Assembly (NCBI GenBank): GCA_046351325.1
Contig: JAXLYR010000004.1
Location: 958,356-1,022,355 of the forward strand
Length of the DNA stretch: 64,000 nucleotides
Direction: 5' to 3'
Source of the DNA: Xiheicaenibacterium sp046351325
GTDB taxonomy: Bacteria; Myxococcota_A; Polyangia; Polyangiales; Polyangiaceae
A model generated the notes under the pieces. The model saw only the letters and a list, made by a program, of their open reading frames with translations. It made no database searches and was not told the origin of the DNA. Positions within the stretch are counted from its first letter, which is position 1, and the number at the start of each line of letters is the position of its first letter. Shown here in pieces: positions 48,642 through 57,787 of this stretch. A program made the position numbers and the translations under genes.

Positions 48642-50027
48642 TTAAGGATTCTCGCCGGGCTGCCAGCGCGCGGCGAGCTCGCCGAGGAGCGTCGCGCCCA
48701 TCTGGAAGAGGTGCGCCATGTGGTGCTCCTTCGTGTTGCCGCGGTAGCCCGTGACGTGGAAGCTGCCGATGCGCGCTTCGCTCGTCGGCTCCATGTGCTT
48801 CTCGAGCTTCTTCGACACGGCGCCGCGCATGCTCGCGAGGTCGAGGTAGGGCGGGCCGTCGCGCCGAGGGTCGCGCGTCTCGCGGACGGCGCCGACGGCG
48901 TCGAGCAGGTAGCTCGATGTCTCGCGGGTGCTCGCGTAGTCGATGGGGTCGATGTTCGAGTGCGTGATGCCGAAGTAGACCTTGCCGGAGGCCGCGAGCT
49001 TCGCGAAGTCGACGAAGGGCTTCATCTGGCGCGGGTTCAGCTTGCCGCCCTCCCAGCCTGCGTGGATGCCGTCGAACACGAGGAGCGCGTCGAGCATGTC
49101 GGTCCCGCGACGCATCTGAAGGATGGTCGAGATGGCGCCGTAGCCGGCCGACCACGCGCTGAGCGCGACGCGACGGAGCTGAGGGTTCTTCACGCCGCGG
49201 CGCGCGAGGCCGCGATCGATCGACGCGAGCAGATCTTCGTAGGTGCCCGGCGCGACGAAGTACTCCTCGTACGGCGCGGAGCCGATCCCGAGGTTGATGA
49301 TCGCGACGGCCGCGTCGAGGTGCACGACCTCGGCGCTCTCGCGGACGACCGCGGTGTTGCCGTGGAAGTGGAGCAAGAGATCGTACGAGCCGTCGGCGGC
49401 CGGGTGGAACGACGTCGGCAAAACGAGGATTCCACCAGGGATGCTGACGTAGCCGTCGCGACGGATCGCGTCGGTCGGCTCGGCGTCGGAGGCCTCGCTC
49501 TCGCCGTGCGAGAGGATCGGACGCGCGGTCGCGGCCGAGGGTTTGTCGTAGACGAGCGCGTCCGCGGCGCTCGCGCGCTCGGAGGCGTGCGCGAGGTTCT
49601 CGCGGAACATCGCGAGCACGGCGTCGCTGCTCGGGAGCTCGATGTGGAGCGCGCGCGCGGTGCCCGGCGGAGCGAAGAACACGAAGGCGAGCAGCAGCGT
49701 CGCGAGCGTCGCGAGCGCGTAGCGCACGAGGACGCGTCGCTTCGGGGCCTTGCGAGAGCGCGGGCTGCGCGTGCGTGACGCGGTCGAGTTGGGGGCGGTC
49801 GAGCTCGGCAGTCCGCTGTCGAGGTCGAGCGAGACTGGGCGCGGCGTCGGCGTGAGTCCGTCACCTCGCGAGCGCGCTCGCTCCGACACAGCCGCGGCGA
49901 AGCGCGCGCGTCGGACGTTGCGCGGCGTCGACGAACCAAGTCCGCACCGCGACGACGCCGGAGCCGGCGCGGCGCGGCGATCGGAGTCCTCCGGGGGAGC
50001 GGCGGCATCTCTCGCGGGGGTGGCCAT
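48642..50027 (-). CDS. membrane-anchored alpha/beta-hydrolase-like protein
   Basis: A 461-residue protein. The basic N-terminal 98 residues are low complexity, then a signal anchor at 99-120 (LVRYALATLATLLLAFVFF) puts the rest in the periplasm. The hydrolase part has LLLHFHGN, AIINLGIGSAPYEEYF, ALSAWSAGYGAIS (nucleophile Ser), LVFDGIHAGWEGG and a late His-rich HHMAHLFQM. It is a distant relative of the protein at 10058-11047 (HFHGH; SAHSGGY). Substrate unknown. ATG 50027 or 50045 could be the start. Confidence 0.7.
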   Translation of the reverse strand: MATPARDAAAPPEDSDRRAAPAPASSRCGLGSSTPRNVRRARFAAAVSERARSRGDGLTPTPRPVSLDLDSGLPSSTAPNSTASRTRSPRSRKAPKRRVLVRYALATLATLLLAFVFFAPPGTARALHIELPSSDAVLAMFRENLAHASERASAADALVYDKPSAATARPILSHGESEASDAEPTDAIRRDGYVSIPGGILVLPTSFHPAADGSYDLLLHFHGNTAVVRESAEVVHLDAAVAIINLGIGSAPYEEYFVAPGTYEDLLASIDRGLARRGVKNPQLRRVALSAWSAGYGAISTILQMRRGTDMLDALLVFDGIHAGWEGGKLNPRQMKPFVDFAKLAASGKVYFGITHSNIDPIDYASTRETSSYLLDAVGAVRETRDPRRDGPPYLDLASMRGAVSKKLEKHMEPTSEARIGSFHVTGYRGNTKEHHMAHLFQMGATLLGELAARWQPGENP

Positions 50028-50147
50028 GGAAAAGGCCCTGACCATGAGCCGAGCGCGAGGGCCAAATTGTCGGAGGTCGCGCGGGCGCCGAGCTTGTTAG
50101 GGGATTGTCGGTTGAACGCATCGAGAGACAGGGCGAACATTCGATTC

Positions 50148-51923
50148 ATGCGGCACGCGCTTAGGTTGGGTCTCGTTGCATCGTTGTTCGCGACAGTCGT
50201 GGGGTGCGCGGAGGGCGACGAGCCCACCGGTGGCAGCGGAGGATCGGGAGCGGGCACGCCGGACGGCGGCTCGGGTGGCTCCGACTCCGGCGGCGCAGGC
50301 GGAACCGCGTTAGGTGGCGCAGGCGGTGGGACGACGATCAGCACGGGCGGTGCTGGTGGTGCGGGTGGCGCCGGAGGCTCGATCAACGAGGGCGGCGCGG
50401 GTGGGGCAGGGCCGTGCACGACGTGCCCCGACGGCTTCCAGGACCTCGATCAGAACCCGCTGACGGGCGAGTGCGGCTGCGAGTACGAGTGCACGGTCAG
50501 CTCGGCGACCGATCCGATCGACGACGGGTTCGTGGACGCGAACTGCGACGGCACCGACGGCGTCGCGGAGCAGTGCATCTACGTGTCGGCGTCGCTCGGT
50601 GACGACACGAACTCGGGCGCTCGCTTCGCGCCTGTCGCCTCCGTTTCGAAGGCCATCGAGATCGCGGTCGCGAACCAGGTCCCGTCGGTGTGTTTGTCCG
50701 GCGAGAACTACACGGGCCCGATCGATCTGCCGAGCGGCGTGAACCTCTACGGCGGCTTCGACGAGGCCGATCCGGACTTCCCCTTCCGCCGCAAGGCTTC
50801 GGCGGTGACCACGATCACAGCGGTGGGCGTGGCGATCCGCGCGACGCAGATCGACGTCGAGACGCACATCGAGGGGTTGAGCCTCGTCGTGACGACGCCG
50901 CCGGGCGCGGGCGAGAGCTCCTACGGCGTCTTCCTCGGTGGCGGGCTCGGCAAGCTGTTCGTCCGCTACAACGTGATGGACATCGCCGCTGGCGCGAACG
51001 GCGGCACGGGCGGCAACGGAGCCTCGCAGGCCGCGAGCGCACCGACAGGCGCGAACGGCAGCAACGGCTGCCAGGGCCAAAACTGCGGTGGCGGCGCGGC
51101 CGCGCCCGTGTGCACGGAGGCCGGCGGCAAGGGCGGCAACGGCGGCTACAACGGCGCGGCTGGTCAGAGCGGTGGGAACGGCGCGAACGGCGGTGGCGCG
51201 GGCGGCCCCGGCGCCAACGGCGAGGGCTGCGACGTCTTCGATACGTCCGGCAATCCGGGCATCGGCGGTGACGTCGGCGCGAACGGCTCGAACGGCCCTG
51301 CGGGGACGGGCGGGACGAACCTCGGGTCCGCGTCCGCGCTCGGCTACGTCCCCGCGGCCGGCCAAAACGGCTCGCCAGGCGTCAACGGCAAAGGCGGCGG
51401 TGGCGGCGGTGGCGGCGGCGGTGGCGGTGGTGGCTTCCCGTGTAACGCGGACACTGGCGGCGGCGGCGGCGCGGGTGGCTGCGGTGGTCTCGGCGGCAAC
51501 CCCGGCACGGGCGGCGGCGGCGGTGGTGGCAGCTTCGGCGTGTTCGTCTTCGCCGGGGATGTCGTCGTGACGAACAACACGATCACCACGGCGCGCGGCG
51601 GCGACGGTGGTCTCGGTGGCAACGGCGCGGCTCGACAGACGGGCGGCGTCGGTGGGACCGGCGGCGGCGGCAACGATCAGGGCGGGCCTGGCGGCGGCGG
51701 TGGCAAGGGTGGCGACGGCGGTCACGGCGGCCCTGGCGGTGGCGGCGGTGGTGGACCGAGCGCGTGCCTCGCTCGCAAGGCAGGCTCGACCTTCCAATTC
51801 GCGACCAACACCTGCGTCACGGGCGCGCCCGGCGACGGCGCCAGCGGCGGGACGAACCCCGCGGGCGGCATCGGCGGCACGGGTCTCGACGGCACGGCTG
51901 GCCCGCAGATTCAGTTCAACTGA
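50148..51923 (+). CDS. Gly-rich DUF1565-type beta-helix lipoprotein
   Basis: A 591-residue surface lipoprotein. The leader (LVASLFATVVGC) has a lipobox at VVGC. Residues 24-90 are a Gly/Ser/Ala linker. A Cys cluster (CTTCPDGFQDLDQNPLTGEC) is followed by IYVSASLGDDTNSGARFAPV, the DUF1565 start, and right-handed beta-helix-like strands. From about 290 on, long GGNGG/GGGGG runs dominate, resembling PE_PGRS-type proteins, broken by a few Cys. Short G-x-N-G repeats look able to bind Ca2+, which is inference. ATG at 50148 starts the leader; the region upstream is spacer. It is followed 65 bp later by another lipoprotein. Confidence 0.8.
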   Translation: MRHALRLGLVASLFATVVGCAEGDEPTGGSGGSGAGTPDGGSGGSDSGGAGGTALGGAGGGTTISTGGAGGAGGAGGSINEGGAGGAGPCTTCPDGFQDLDQNPLTGECGCEYECTVSSATDPIDDGFVDANCDGTDGVAEQCIYVSASLGDDTNSGARFAPVASVSKAIEIAVANQVPSVCLSGENYTGPIDLPSGVNLYGGFDEADPDFPFRRKASAVTTITAVGVAIRATQIDVETHIEGLSLVVTTPPGAGESSYGVFLGGGLGKLFVRYNVMDIAAGANGGTGGNGASQAASAPTGANGSNGCQGQNCGGGAAAPVCTEAGGKGGNGGYNGAAGQSGGNGANGGGAGGPGANGEGCDVFDTSGNPGIGGDVGANGSNGPAGTGGTNLGSASALGYVPAAGQNGSPGVNGKGGGGGGGGGGGGGGFPCNADTGGGGGAGGCGGLGGNPGTGGGGGGGSFGVFVFAGDVVVTNNTITTARGGDGGLGGNGAARQTGGVGGTGGGGNDQGGPGGGGGKGGDGGHGGPGGGGGGGPSACLARKAGSTFQFATNTCVTGAPGDGASGGTNPAGGIGGTGLDGTAGPQIQFN

Positions 51924-51988
51924 GATAGGCTGCGTCCATGGGGCGCTGCTCCTTCCGGAAGCTCGACGTCCGAACCTTGGCTTGTCGC

Positions 51989-53830
51989 ATGCACAACCGA
52001 ACGCTCTGGGTCTGCGCGCTGGGGGCGGTCCTCTCCGCGTGCTCGCTCGTCAATGCCCCTGACGAAATCGTAACGACCGCGCAGGGTGGCTCGGGCGGCG
52101 CTGGCGCCGGCGCGACGGGCGGGGGTGGCGCAGCACCCGAGTGCACCGATGCCTCGCAGTGCAGCCAGCTCGATGGCGAGTGCGTGCTCGGCGCCTGCGA
52201 CAACGGCACGTGCGTGACCACGCCACGCGGCGTCGAGGTCGCGTGTGGAGCTGCGCCGTCGGGGGATTGCGACGCACCGAACCACTGCGACGGCGCGGGT
52301 CAGTGCCTCGAGGTGCTCGCGCCCGACGGGTCGAATTGCAACGAGTGCGCGGGCGGGCCGGGCACCTGTGGCGGCTGCGAAGCCGGCGTCTGCGGTGAGT
52401 GCGGTAGCCGCGCCACGACGAAGACCTTCGGGACGCCGCTCGCCCTTTCGGGGTGGACGGTCAACGGCGGCTGGCGGGTCTTCACCGAGGCTCCTCCGAC
52501 GGGCTTCACGGAACCCGTTTCCCCGGCCATTCCCTTCGCGACGCCGGTCCTCGGCACGGACGGCAACCGCCGCGCGCCCTATCCCGGCTACGAGGTCGAG
52601 GTCTCCACTGCGGAGACGCCCGCGTTCATCATCCCGCCCACGATCGATTTCTACTCGTGGAACGTCGATGAGGGCTTCCAGTACGACTCGAAGTCGATCC
52701 TCCTCTCCGTCGACGGAGGTGGCTTTCAAGTCATCGCCATCTGCCCCGAAGACGCGTCGTCCCCCATCCCTTATGCGTTCTGCAACCCGGTCGCGACGAC
52801 CCGCGATCCCAACGCGTGGGACTTCATCCAGATCCCAGTCCCGCCCAACGCGGTTGGCAAAACAGGGGTGCTGCGCTTCGCGTACCTCAACCAGGACTAT
52901 CTCTTCGGCACGGAGCGCGGCTGGTTCATCGATCGCTTGAACATCGCGACCGAGTGCGGCTGCGCGACCGCCACCGACTGCGCGTTCCTCGACTCGGGCT
53001 GCGCGGATGGCGCATGCGACGCCGCCACAGCAGAGTGTCACCTCTCGCCGAAGAACGTCGGCTCGTCGTGCACCGCCGACGGCGTCGCCGAGTGCAGCGC
53101 TGCGGACACCTGCTCCGCGTTCGGCCTGTGTGACCCCGGCCTTCTCGCGGTCGACGGGCAGTCGTGCACCTCGTGCGACGCGGGCGCCGGCAATTGCTTG
53201 GGGTGCGGGCTCGGCGAGTGCGTCTCGTGCAAGGACGAACAGGACTTCGGGCGGGCGCTCGGGGTCGACAGCACCGCAGGTCTCGCCGCGAAGGGTTGGA
53301 CGCTGACAGGTGACTGGGGGATCTACCAGGGCGCGCCGCCGTGCTCGACCGATGCCGCGTTCCTCGACTTCAGCGAGCCGGGCGAGATGTTCTTCTTCCA
53401 GTACGTGCTCGGCTCGGACGGGGCCCGCATCTCGGCAGCGCCACCGGGCGCCGAGCAATCCAACGGGCACGCCGTCACCAGCCCCACGGTGATCCCCGCG
53501 CAGCTCACGTTCCAGTCGTGGCACCAGGACCGCGGCGGCCCGCTCGGGCGCGACAACAAGACCATCAACGTGAGCGTCGACAATGGTCAAACGTGGACGA
53601 CCATCGCGGATTGCACGAGCGACGCCAGTCTGCCTTTCTGTGTCGATTACACGTCCTTGCCGAACCGCGCTCGCACGGATTGGGACTCGGTCACCATCGA
53701 CATCCCAGCAGCGTTGGTCGGGCAGACGGGGATCTTCGAGTTCGCCTACAACACGTTCGACACGGGCAGCGTGACGGGCTTCGAGCGTGGTTGGTACATC
53801 GACAAGCTCAATATCAACCGGTGTGACTAG
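51989..53830 (+). CDS. lipoprotein with two tandem copies of a Cys-knot/beta-sandwich module
   Basis: A 613-residue predicted lipoprotein. The leader (LWVCALGAVLSAC) has a lipobox at LSAC. A Gly/Ala linker is followed by an internal duplication. Each copy has a Cys-rich head (CTDASQCSQLDGECVLGAC and CATATDCAFLDSGCADGAC), then a beta-sandwich of about 150 residues with matching blocks GWTVNGGWRVF / GWTLTGDWGIY, LLSVDGGGFQVIAIC / VSVDNGQTWTTIADC, and ERGWFIDRLNI / ERGWYIDKLNI. The module looks MAM/lectin-like, so binding to a polymer is possible. ATG 51989 is chosen for the leader; an ATG at 51938 would add 17 residues. Confidence 0.8.
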   Translation: MHNRTLWVCALGAVLSACSLVNAPDEIVTTAQGGSGGAGAGATGGGGAAPECTDASQCSQLDGECVLGACDNGTCVTTPRGVEVACGAAPSGDCDAPNHCDGAGQCLEVLAPDGSNCNECAGGPGTCGGCEAGVCGECGSRATTKTFGTPLALSGWTVNGGWRVFTEAPPTGFTEPVSPAIPFATPVLGTDGNRRAPYPGYEVEVSTAETPAFIIPPTIDFYSWNVDEGFQYDSKSILLSVDGGGFQVIAICPEDASSPIPYAFCNPVATTRDPNAWDFIQIPVPPNAVGKTGVLRFAYLNQDYLFGTERGWFIDRLNIATECGCATATDCAFLDSGCADGACDAATAECHLSPKNVGSSCTADGVAECSAADTCSAFGLCDPGLLAVDGQSCTSCDAGAGNCLGCGLGECVSCKDEQDFGRALGVDSTAGLAAKGWTLTGDWGIYQGAPPCSTDAAFLDFSEPGEMFFFQYVLGSDGARISAAPPGAEQSNGHAVTSPTVIPAQLTFQSWHQDRGGPLGRDNKTINVSVDNGQTWTTIADCTSDASLPFCVDYTSLPNRARTDWDSVTIDIPAALVGQTGIFEFAYNTFDTGSVTGFERGWYIDKLNINRCD

Positions 53831-53988
53831 TCGGTGAGATCGATCGCAAGATGCGACCGAGAACCCGAAAAGATCCTTGATTGAACGCCGTCCTACCGGC
53901 ACTCTAGAGCAGTAGTCACAAGGCACGGCCAACCCCAGCGCCACGCGGGCGAACAGGCCGCTGACCGTTCCGCTCGGCGGGGCACGAG

Positions 53989-54921
53989 ATGGCGAGGAAA
54001 CCTCGAACGACGCGGCGTGAACCGCCGAAGGTATGGCACAACCCCGATGTCGTGGTGACTCCGAGCCGGCCGGTGGCAGTCCCTCCGAAGAGCCCGGATC
54101 CCGAGACATCCCCTGCGACCGACGACGCGCCCTCATCGCGCGGTGGGCCTCGCAGCGGGCGCCGTCGTGAAGGCGGCGGCAACCCGCGTCGCGGCGGTCC
54201 ACCTCCGCGTCAGGGTGGCGGCCCTCCCTCACAGGGCACGTCGCAAGGCGGGCCGCGCTCGGGGCGCGGCGGGCCCGGATTCGGTGGTGGTGGCGGCTCC
54301 GGTTTCGGCGGGGGCCAGTCACAGGGCGGGCAGTCTTCACACGGAGGACAGGGGCGCAGGCAGCAGCGTGGGGGTCGGAACAAACCAGCCCCCGCACCTC
54401 GCGCCGAGGTCTACGTCACGACGCGCAGCGCCCCTGCGCCGGCGCCGCCCGCGCAGGCTCCTCAGTCGAATCAGGCGTCTCGTGACGCCGAGCCCTCCCA
54501 ACCAAACCTCAGCGGCCGTGCTCCGCGTCGCGAGGCAGGCCGCATCGTGGTCGCGACCGCGGTGCCCATCGACGACCGCGAACGCGAGCGAGAGCGTTAC
54601 CTCGATCGACTGAAGCACGCCGAGGGACGCCCCGCGATCACGCGCATCGCCGACGAGTTTCTCAAGGCAGGCTTCGAGCTGCCGAGCGAGGACCAAGAGG
54701 TCCATTTGCAGCTCCTTCAGCACGCCGACGAGGCCCGCGTGCGCGACGCGATCGCGAGCCTCTCAGCCGCGCTCGAGCGCGGTGAGCCGCCGTTTCGCCA
54801 AACGATGCTCGACAGCCGACTGCGCCGACTCGAGGAGTTCGCCGAGGACTCCGAGACCCGGACCGCGGCGGGCACGCTGCGACGTCGCGCTGCGGGTGTG
54901 TCGGCGCCCGCAGAGTCTTAG
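53989..54921 (+). CDS. Gly/Arg-rich low-complexity protein with helical C-terminus
   Basis: A 310-residue cytoplasmic protein that I do not recognise. Residues 50-135 are Gly/Arg/Ser/Gln-rich (RGGPRSGRRR; GGGGGSGFGGGQ), like RGG-type RNA-binding tails, but with no adjoining RNA-binding domain visible. Residues 195-305 are charged helices (DRERERERYLDRLKHAEG; HLQLLQHADEARVRDAIASL). A 158-bp gap with a weak TTGAAC-18-TAGAGC promoter-like pair (53881-53910) precedes it. It ends exactly where the convergent dtd gene ends. Confidence 0.65.
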   Translation: MARKPRTTRREPPKVWHNPDVVVTPSRPVAVPPKSPDPETSPATDDAPSSRGGPRSGRRREGGGNPRRGGPPPRQGGGPPSQGTSQGGPRSGRGGPGFGGGGGSGFGGGQSQGGQSSHGGQGRRQQRGGRNKPAPAPRAEVYVTTRSAPAPAPPAQAPQSNQASRDAEPSQPNLSGRAPRREAGRIVVATAVPIDDRERERERYLDRLKHAEGRPAITRIADEFLKAGFELPSEDQEVHLQLLQHADEARVRDAIASLSAALERGEPPFRQTMLDSRLRRLEEFAEDSETRTAAGTLRRRAAGVSAPAES

Positions 54922-55368
54922 TCAGCGCGCGCGCGAGTCGAGCAGGATGGTCACGGGGCCGTCGTTCTCGACGGACACGCGCATGTCGGCCGCGAAGATA
55001 CCCGTCTGAACGGCGGGCACGCGCGCGCGGACCTTCTCGACGAAGCGTTCGAACGCAGGCTTTGCCTCGAGCGGCGGCATCGCGAGGTCGAAGCTCGGCC
55101 GGTTGCCGCGGCGCACGTCGCCGAAGAGCGTGAACTGCGAGATCAAGAGCAACCCGCCGCCGACGTCGGCGAGCGCACGCGCCATCTTGCCGCGCTCGTC
55201 CTCGAACACGCGCAGCTCGACGATCTTGCGCACGACGTAGTCGAGGTCGTCGTCGGTGTCGCCCGCCTGCGCGCCGACGAACGCGACGAGGCCGCGATCG
55301 ATCGCGCCGACGACGTTGCTGTCGACCGAGACGCTCGCCGCGAGGGCGCGCTGCACGACGGCGCGCAC
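54922..55368 (-). CDS. dtd: D-aminoacyl-tRNA deacylase
   Basis: Dtd removes D-amino acids (and mis-attached Gly) from tRNA, protecting translation. The 148-residue protein has the family length and the two active-site motifs, SQFTLF (77-82) and NDGPVT (135-140), which together form the cross-subunit cis-Pro site, as well as the starting MRAVVQRA. Its ATG follows the stop of the Cys-ladder gene after 1 base, so it is the last gene of the minus-strand operon with the response regulator and pdxA. All catalytic positions are present. Confidence 0.95.
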   Translation of the reverse strand: MRAVVQRALAASVSVDSNVVGAIDRGLVAFVGAQAGDTDDDLDYVVRKIVELRVFEDERGKMARALADVGGGLLLISQFTLFGDVRRGNRPSFDLAMPPLEAKPAFERFVEKVRARVPAVQTGIFAADMRVSVENDGPVTILLDSRAR

Positions 55369-55369
55369 G

Positions 55370-55783
55370 CTAGCCCCGCGCGGCCTTCGCGAGCCGAGCC
55401 GTTATCGCGAAGTACTCGCTGCGCGAGTAGGGCTTGTTGAGGATGTGGAAGTCGCGGCCGACGAGCCCGACGCAGCCGTAGCAGTACGTGCAGCCCACGC
55501 AGTCGAAGCACCGCGTGAGGTACGACGACTGCGAGCAACGCTCGCAGCTGTCGCAGTGGTTGCAGCTGAAGAGATCCTTCGAGCCGCGGCAGTGCGTCGA
55601 GCCGACGGAGCGCTCGACGTTCACGCAGTAGTGGCAGCGAAGCAGCCCCTTGCTGTTCGAGCAGAAGGTGCACTCGACGCAGCGCTCGCACGCCGTGCAG
55701 GCGACGCAGCCCGTGTTCTCTCGGCTGTTGGTGGAGGCGCTGACGAGTTGGCGCAGCTCGGCCTCGAATTCTTGTGGGGTCAC
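55370..55783 (-). CDS. 18-Cys ladder protein, putative metal-binding
   Basis: A 137-residue protein with 18 Cys in the central 80 residues, mostly spaced CxxC (CVACTACERCVECTFC; CNHCDSCERC; CFDCVGCTYCYGC). Repeats of about 20 residues suggest a stacked ladder in which Cys could bind zinc or Fe-S. No signal peptide is seen. The N-terminal 20 residues are acidic and helical; the C-terminal KPYSRSEYFAITARLAKAA is also helical. GTG 55783, 32 bases after the pdxA stop, is chosen because AGGCAGGG precedes it. I know of no experimental role. It is coupled to dtd (1 base). Confidence 0.75.
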   Translation of the reverse strand: MTPQEFEAELRQLVSASTNSRENTGCVACTACERCVECTFCSNSKGLLRCHYCVNVERSVGSTHCRGSKDLFSCNHCDSCERCSQSSYLTRCFDCVGCTYCYGCVGLVGRDFHILNKPYSRSEYFAITARLAKAARG

Positions 55784-55815
55784 GGCGCGACCCTGCCTTT
55801 CTTGGGTCGCGCTCG

Positions 55816-56901
55816 TCAAGCCCGCTGACGACGCCGCGCGCTCTGCCACCAACGCACGCGCGCTGGCGCGACGGCCATCCGCTTCGCGAGGTCGACGGCG
55901 GCCACCATCCCCGCTGCGTCCGCGGTGCCCTTGCCAGCGAGGTCGTAGCCCGTGCCGTGGTCGACGCTCGTGCGGATGATCGGCAGACCGAGCGTGACGT
56001 TGACGGCCTCACCGAAGGCCAGCAGCTTGCTCGGGATCGTCGCCTGGTCATGGTACATTGCTAGAACGGCGTCATAGTCACGCGCTTGCGAAACGCCTGC
56101 TCGGAGGACGGCCTTGCGGAAGGCGCTCTCGGCGCCGATCGGCCCCGCGAGCTCCGCGGCGAAGCCGTCGGAGGCGAGTCGAGCGCGCGCTCTTCGGATG
56201 CCCGGTGCGAGCACCCGAGGCTCTTCGTCGCCGAGCAGGCCGCCCTCGCCGGCGTGTGGGTTCAGCGCAGCGATCGCGATGCGCGGTCGCTCGGTCCCGA
56301 GCGCGCACACGAGGCGCGCGAGCCAGTACGCACCGGTCGACACCGCGCGCGCGGTGAGGCGCACCGGCACGTCGCGGAGCGAGAGGTGGGTCGTCGCGAG
56401 CGCGGTCGTGAGCTGCTCGGACCAGAACGCCATCACGACCTCGCGTGCACCGAGCTTCCGCATCAGGTGCTCGGTGTGTCCGAGGAAGCCACGTGCGCCG
56501 CGCGCGCCGCTCGTCGCGATCGCGTGCTTCGAAACCGGGCCGGTCGCGAGCGCATCGGCGAAGCCACTCACGACGAGCGCGGTCGCTTCGTCGACCCACG
56601 CGAGCTGCGCGCGCCCAGCGGCTGCGTCCGGCGCTCCGGGCCGAACGGGCGCGCCGAGCGCGCTCGAGCCGGCCCACACCTTGAGCGAGCCGCGCGTGTC
56701 GCGCAGGGCCTCGCTGCGCGAGCTCACGAGGGTGAGGCCGCGACCAGGACAGCGCGCCTCGACCGCCGCGGCGACCACGCGCGGATCACACACGAGCACG
56801 ATCGACGGATCGGCCGCGGCGGCCACGACGGCGACCTCGGGGCCGATGCCGCTCGGGCAACCGACGGACACGGCGACGACGGAGCGGGGAGGGCGACTCA
56901 T
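55816..56901 (-). CDS. pdxA: 4-hydroxythreonine-4-phosphate dehydrogenase
   Basis: PdxA oxidises 4-phosphohydroxy-L-threonine with NAD in DXP-dependent vitamin B6 synthesis. The 361-residue protein has the family order: SVGCPSGIGPEV, DALATGPVSKHAI (conserved Lys), GFLGHTEHL (metal-binding His), LTTALATTHLSL, IAIAALNPHAGEGG (second His), YDAVLAMYHDQATIPSK (third His), and RTSVDHGTGYDLAGKGTAD. The last is written in two parts of the same motif. The ATG at 56901 overlaps the stop of the response-regulator gene (ATGA). Pairing with a regulator and dtd is unusual; pdxJ is not near. Confidence 0.93.
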   Translation of the reverse strand: MSRPPRSVVAVSVGCPSGIGPEVAVVAAAADPSIVLVCDPRVVAAAVEARCPGRGLTLVSSRSEALRDTRGSLKVWAGSSALGAPVRPGAPDAAAGRAQLAWVDEATALVVSGFADALATGPVSKHAIATSGARGARGFLGHTEHLMRKLGAREVVMAFWSEQLTTALATTHLSLRDVPVRLTARAVSTGAYWLARLVCALGTERPRIAIAALNPHAGEGGLLGDEEPRVLAPGIRRARARLASDGFAAELAGPIGAESAFRKAVLRAGVSQARDYDAVLAMYHDQATIPSKLLAFGEAVNVTLGLPIIRTSVDHGTGYDLAGKGTADAAGMVAAVDLAKRMAVAPARVRWWQSARRRQRA

Positions 56902-57602
56902 CTGCGGTCTCCATCGGGGGCGCCGAGTCGATAGCCAGCGCCGCGGAACGTCACGAGATCGAGATCCGTCCCGAGCTTCGCGCGGAGGCGGCGCACGTGG
57001 ATGTCGATCGTGCGCGGGCCGCCCTCGTAGTCGTTGCCCCACACGCGCTCGAGGAGCTCTCCACGCGAGACGACCTTGCCGCGGCGATCGGCCAAATACA
57101 CGAGCAGTTCGAACTCCTTCGCCGTGAGCCCGATCACAGCGCCGCCTGCGGTGACCTCGCGCGCCGCCCGATCGATCACGATGGGCCCGAGCTTCACCCG
57201 CTCTTCGGTCGAGAACTCACTGCGGCGCCACTCGACGGCGCGGACACGCGCGTAGAGCTCTGCGGGCACGTACGGCGTCAGAACGAAATCGTCGAAGCCG
57301 CTCGCGGGGTCCAAGCTCGCGACCTGCGTGTGCAAGATCGCGAGGATCGCGCCGACCCCTGCGAGGCGAGGCTCCCGACGCAAGCGTCGCAACACCAGGG
57401 TTCCCACGTCGGCGCGGGCCCCGGCTTCGACGACGACGGCGCGAGGGACCTCTTCGTCGTTGTGGAACATGTCGAGCGGCTCGTCCCAAAGATCGAGCGT
57501 GCGAACCTCGGCGCCCAGCTGGCGGAGCAGCGCGGGGGCGCCGTCTTCGCGTTCGAGGTCGGGTCCGTGCCCGACCACCGCGATGAATCGAGCTCTAGCC
57601 AC
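56898..57602 (-). CDS. OmpR-type DNA-binding protein with degenerate receiver
   Basis: A 234-residue protein. The C-terminal winged helix (137-227) is complete: LTAKEFELLVYLA, GELLERVWG, RTIDIHVRRLRAKLG and FRGAGYRL. The N-terminal receiver-like domain keeps the fold pattern but lacks key residues: the phospho-acceptor Asp is Glu59 (AVVVEAG) and the conserved Lys is replaced (VLTPYVP, about 107-113). It therefore probably cannot be switched by ordinary phosphorylation. No histidine kinase is near. It starts with GTG and overlaps pdxA. It may control its own operon or the divergent TPR gene. Confidence 0.85.
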   Translation of the reverse strand: MARARFIAVVGHGPDLEREDGAPALLRQLGAEVRTLDLWDEPLDMFHNDEEVPRAVVVEAGARADVGTLVLRRLRREPRLAGVGAILAILHTQVASLDPASGFDDFVLTPYVPAELYARVRAVEWRRSEFSTEERVKLGPIVIDRAAREVTAGGAVIGLTAKEFELLVYLADRRGKVVSRGELLERVWGNDYEGGPRTIDIHVRRLRAKLGTDLDLVTFRGAGYRLGAPDGDRR

Positions 57603-57787
57603 GACTGACGCTCTCCGAGCGCGTCTCTATAGCCGAACCGCGGGCGCAGCGGAGACGCGCGAAGCCTGGTTTTGTACGGGCCTATCCCACCAGCGTCGGT
57701 CTCTCGCGGTGTGAGTTTTCGCCGAAAGCGTGCCGAAAAGGCGGTCCCTGTTGTACATTCTTGGGGCTCGCGTCCCCGGAGACCGGA

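Noticed and set aside
51000..51760. Dense GGC/GGT-rich repeats that could be taken for a CRISPR or satellite array
   Set aside because: No constant repeat-spacer spacing; the runs are codons for Gly/Asn/Ala within the lipoprotein at 50148-51923.
51911..54397. Very long open frame on the minus strand opposite the lipoprotein and RGG-type genes
   Set aside because: It is the mirror of high-GC plus-strand genes with clear leaders and duplicated domains. It has Arg/Asp-heavy composition without any domain.
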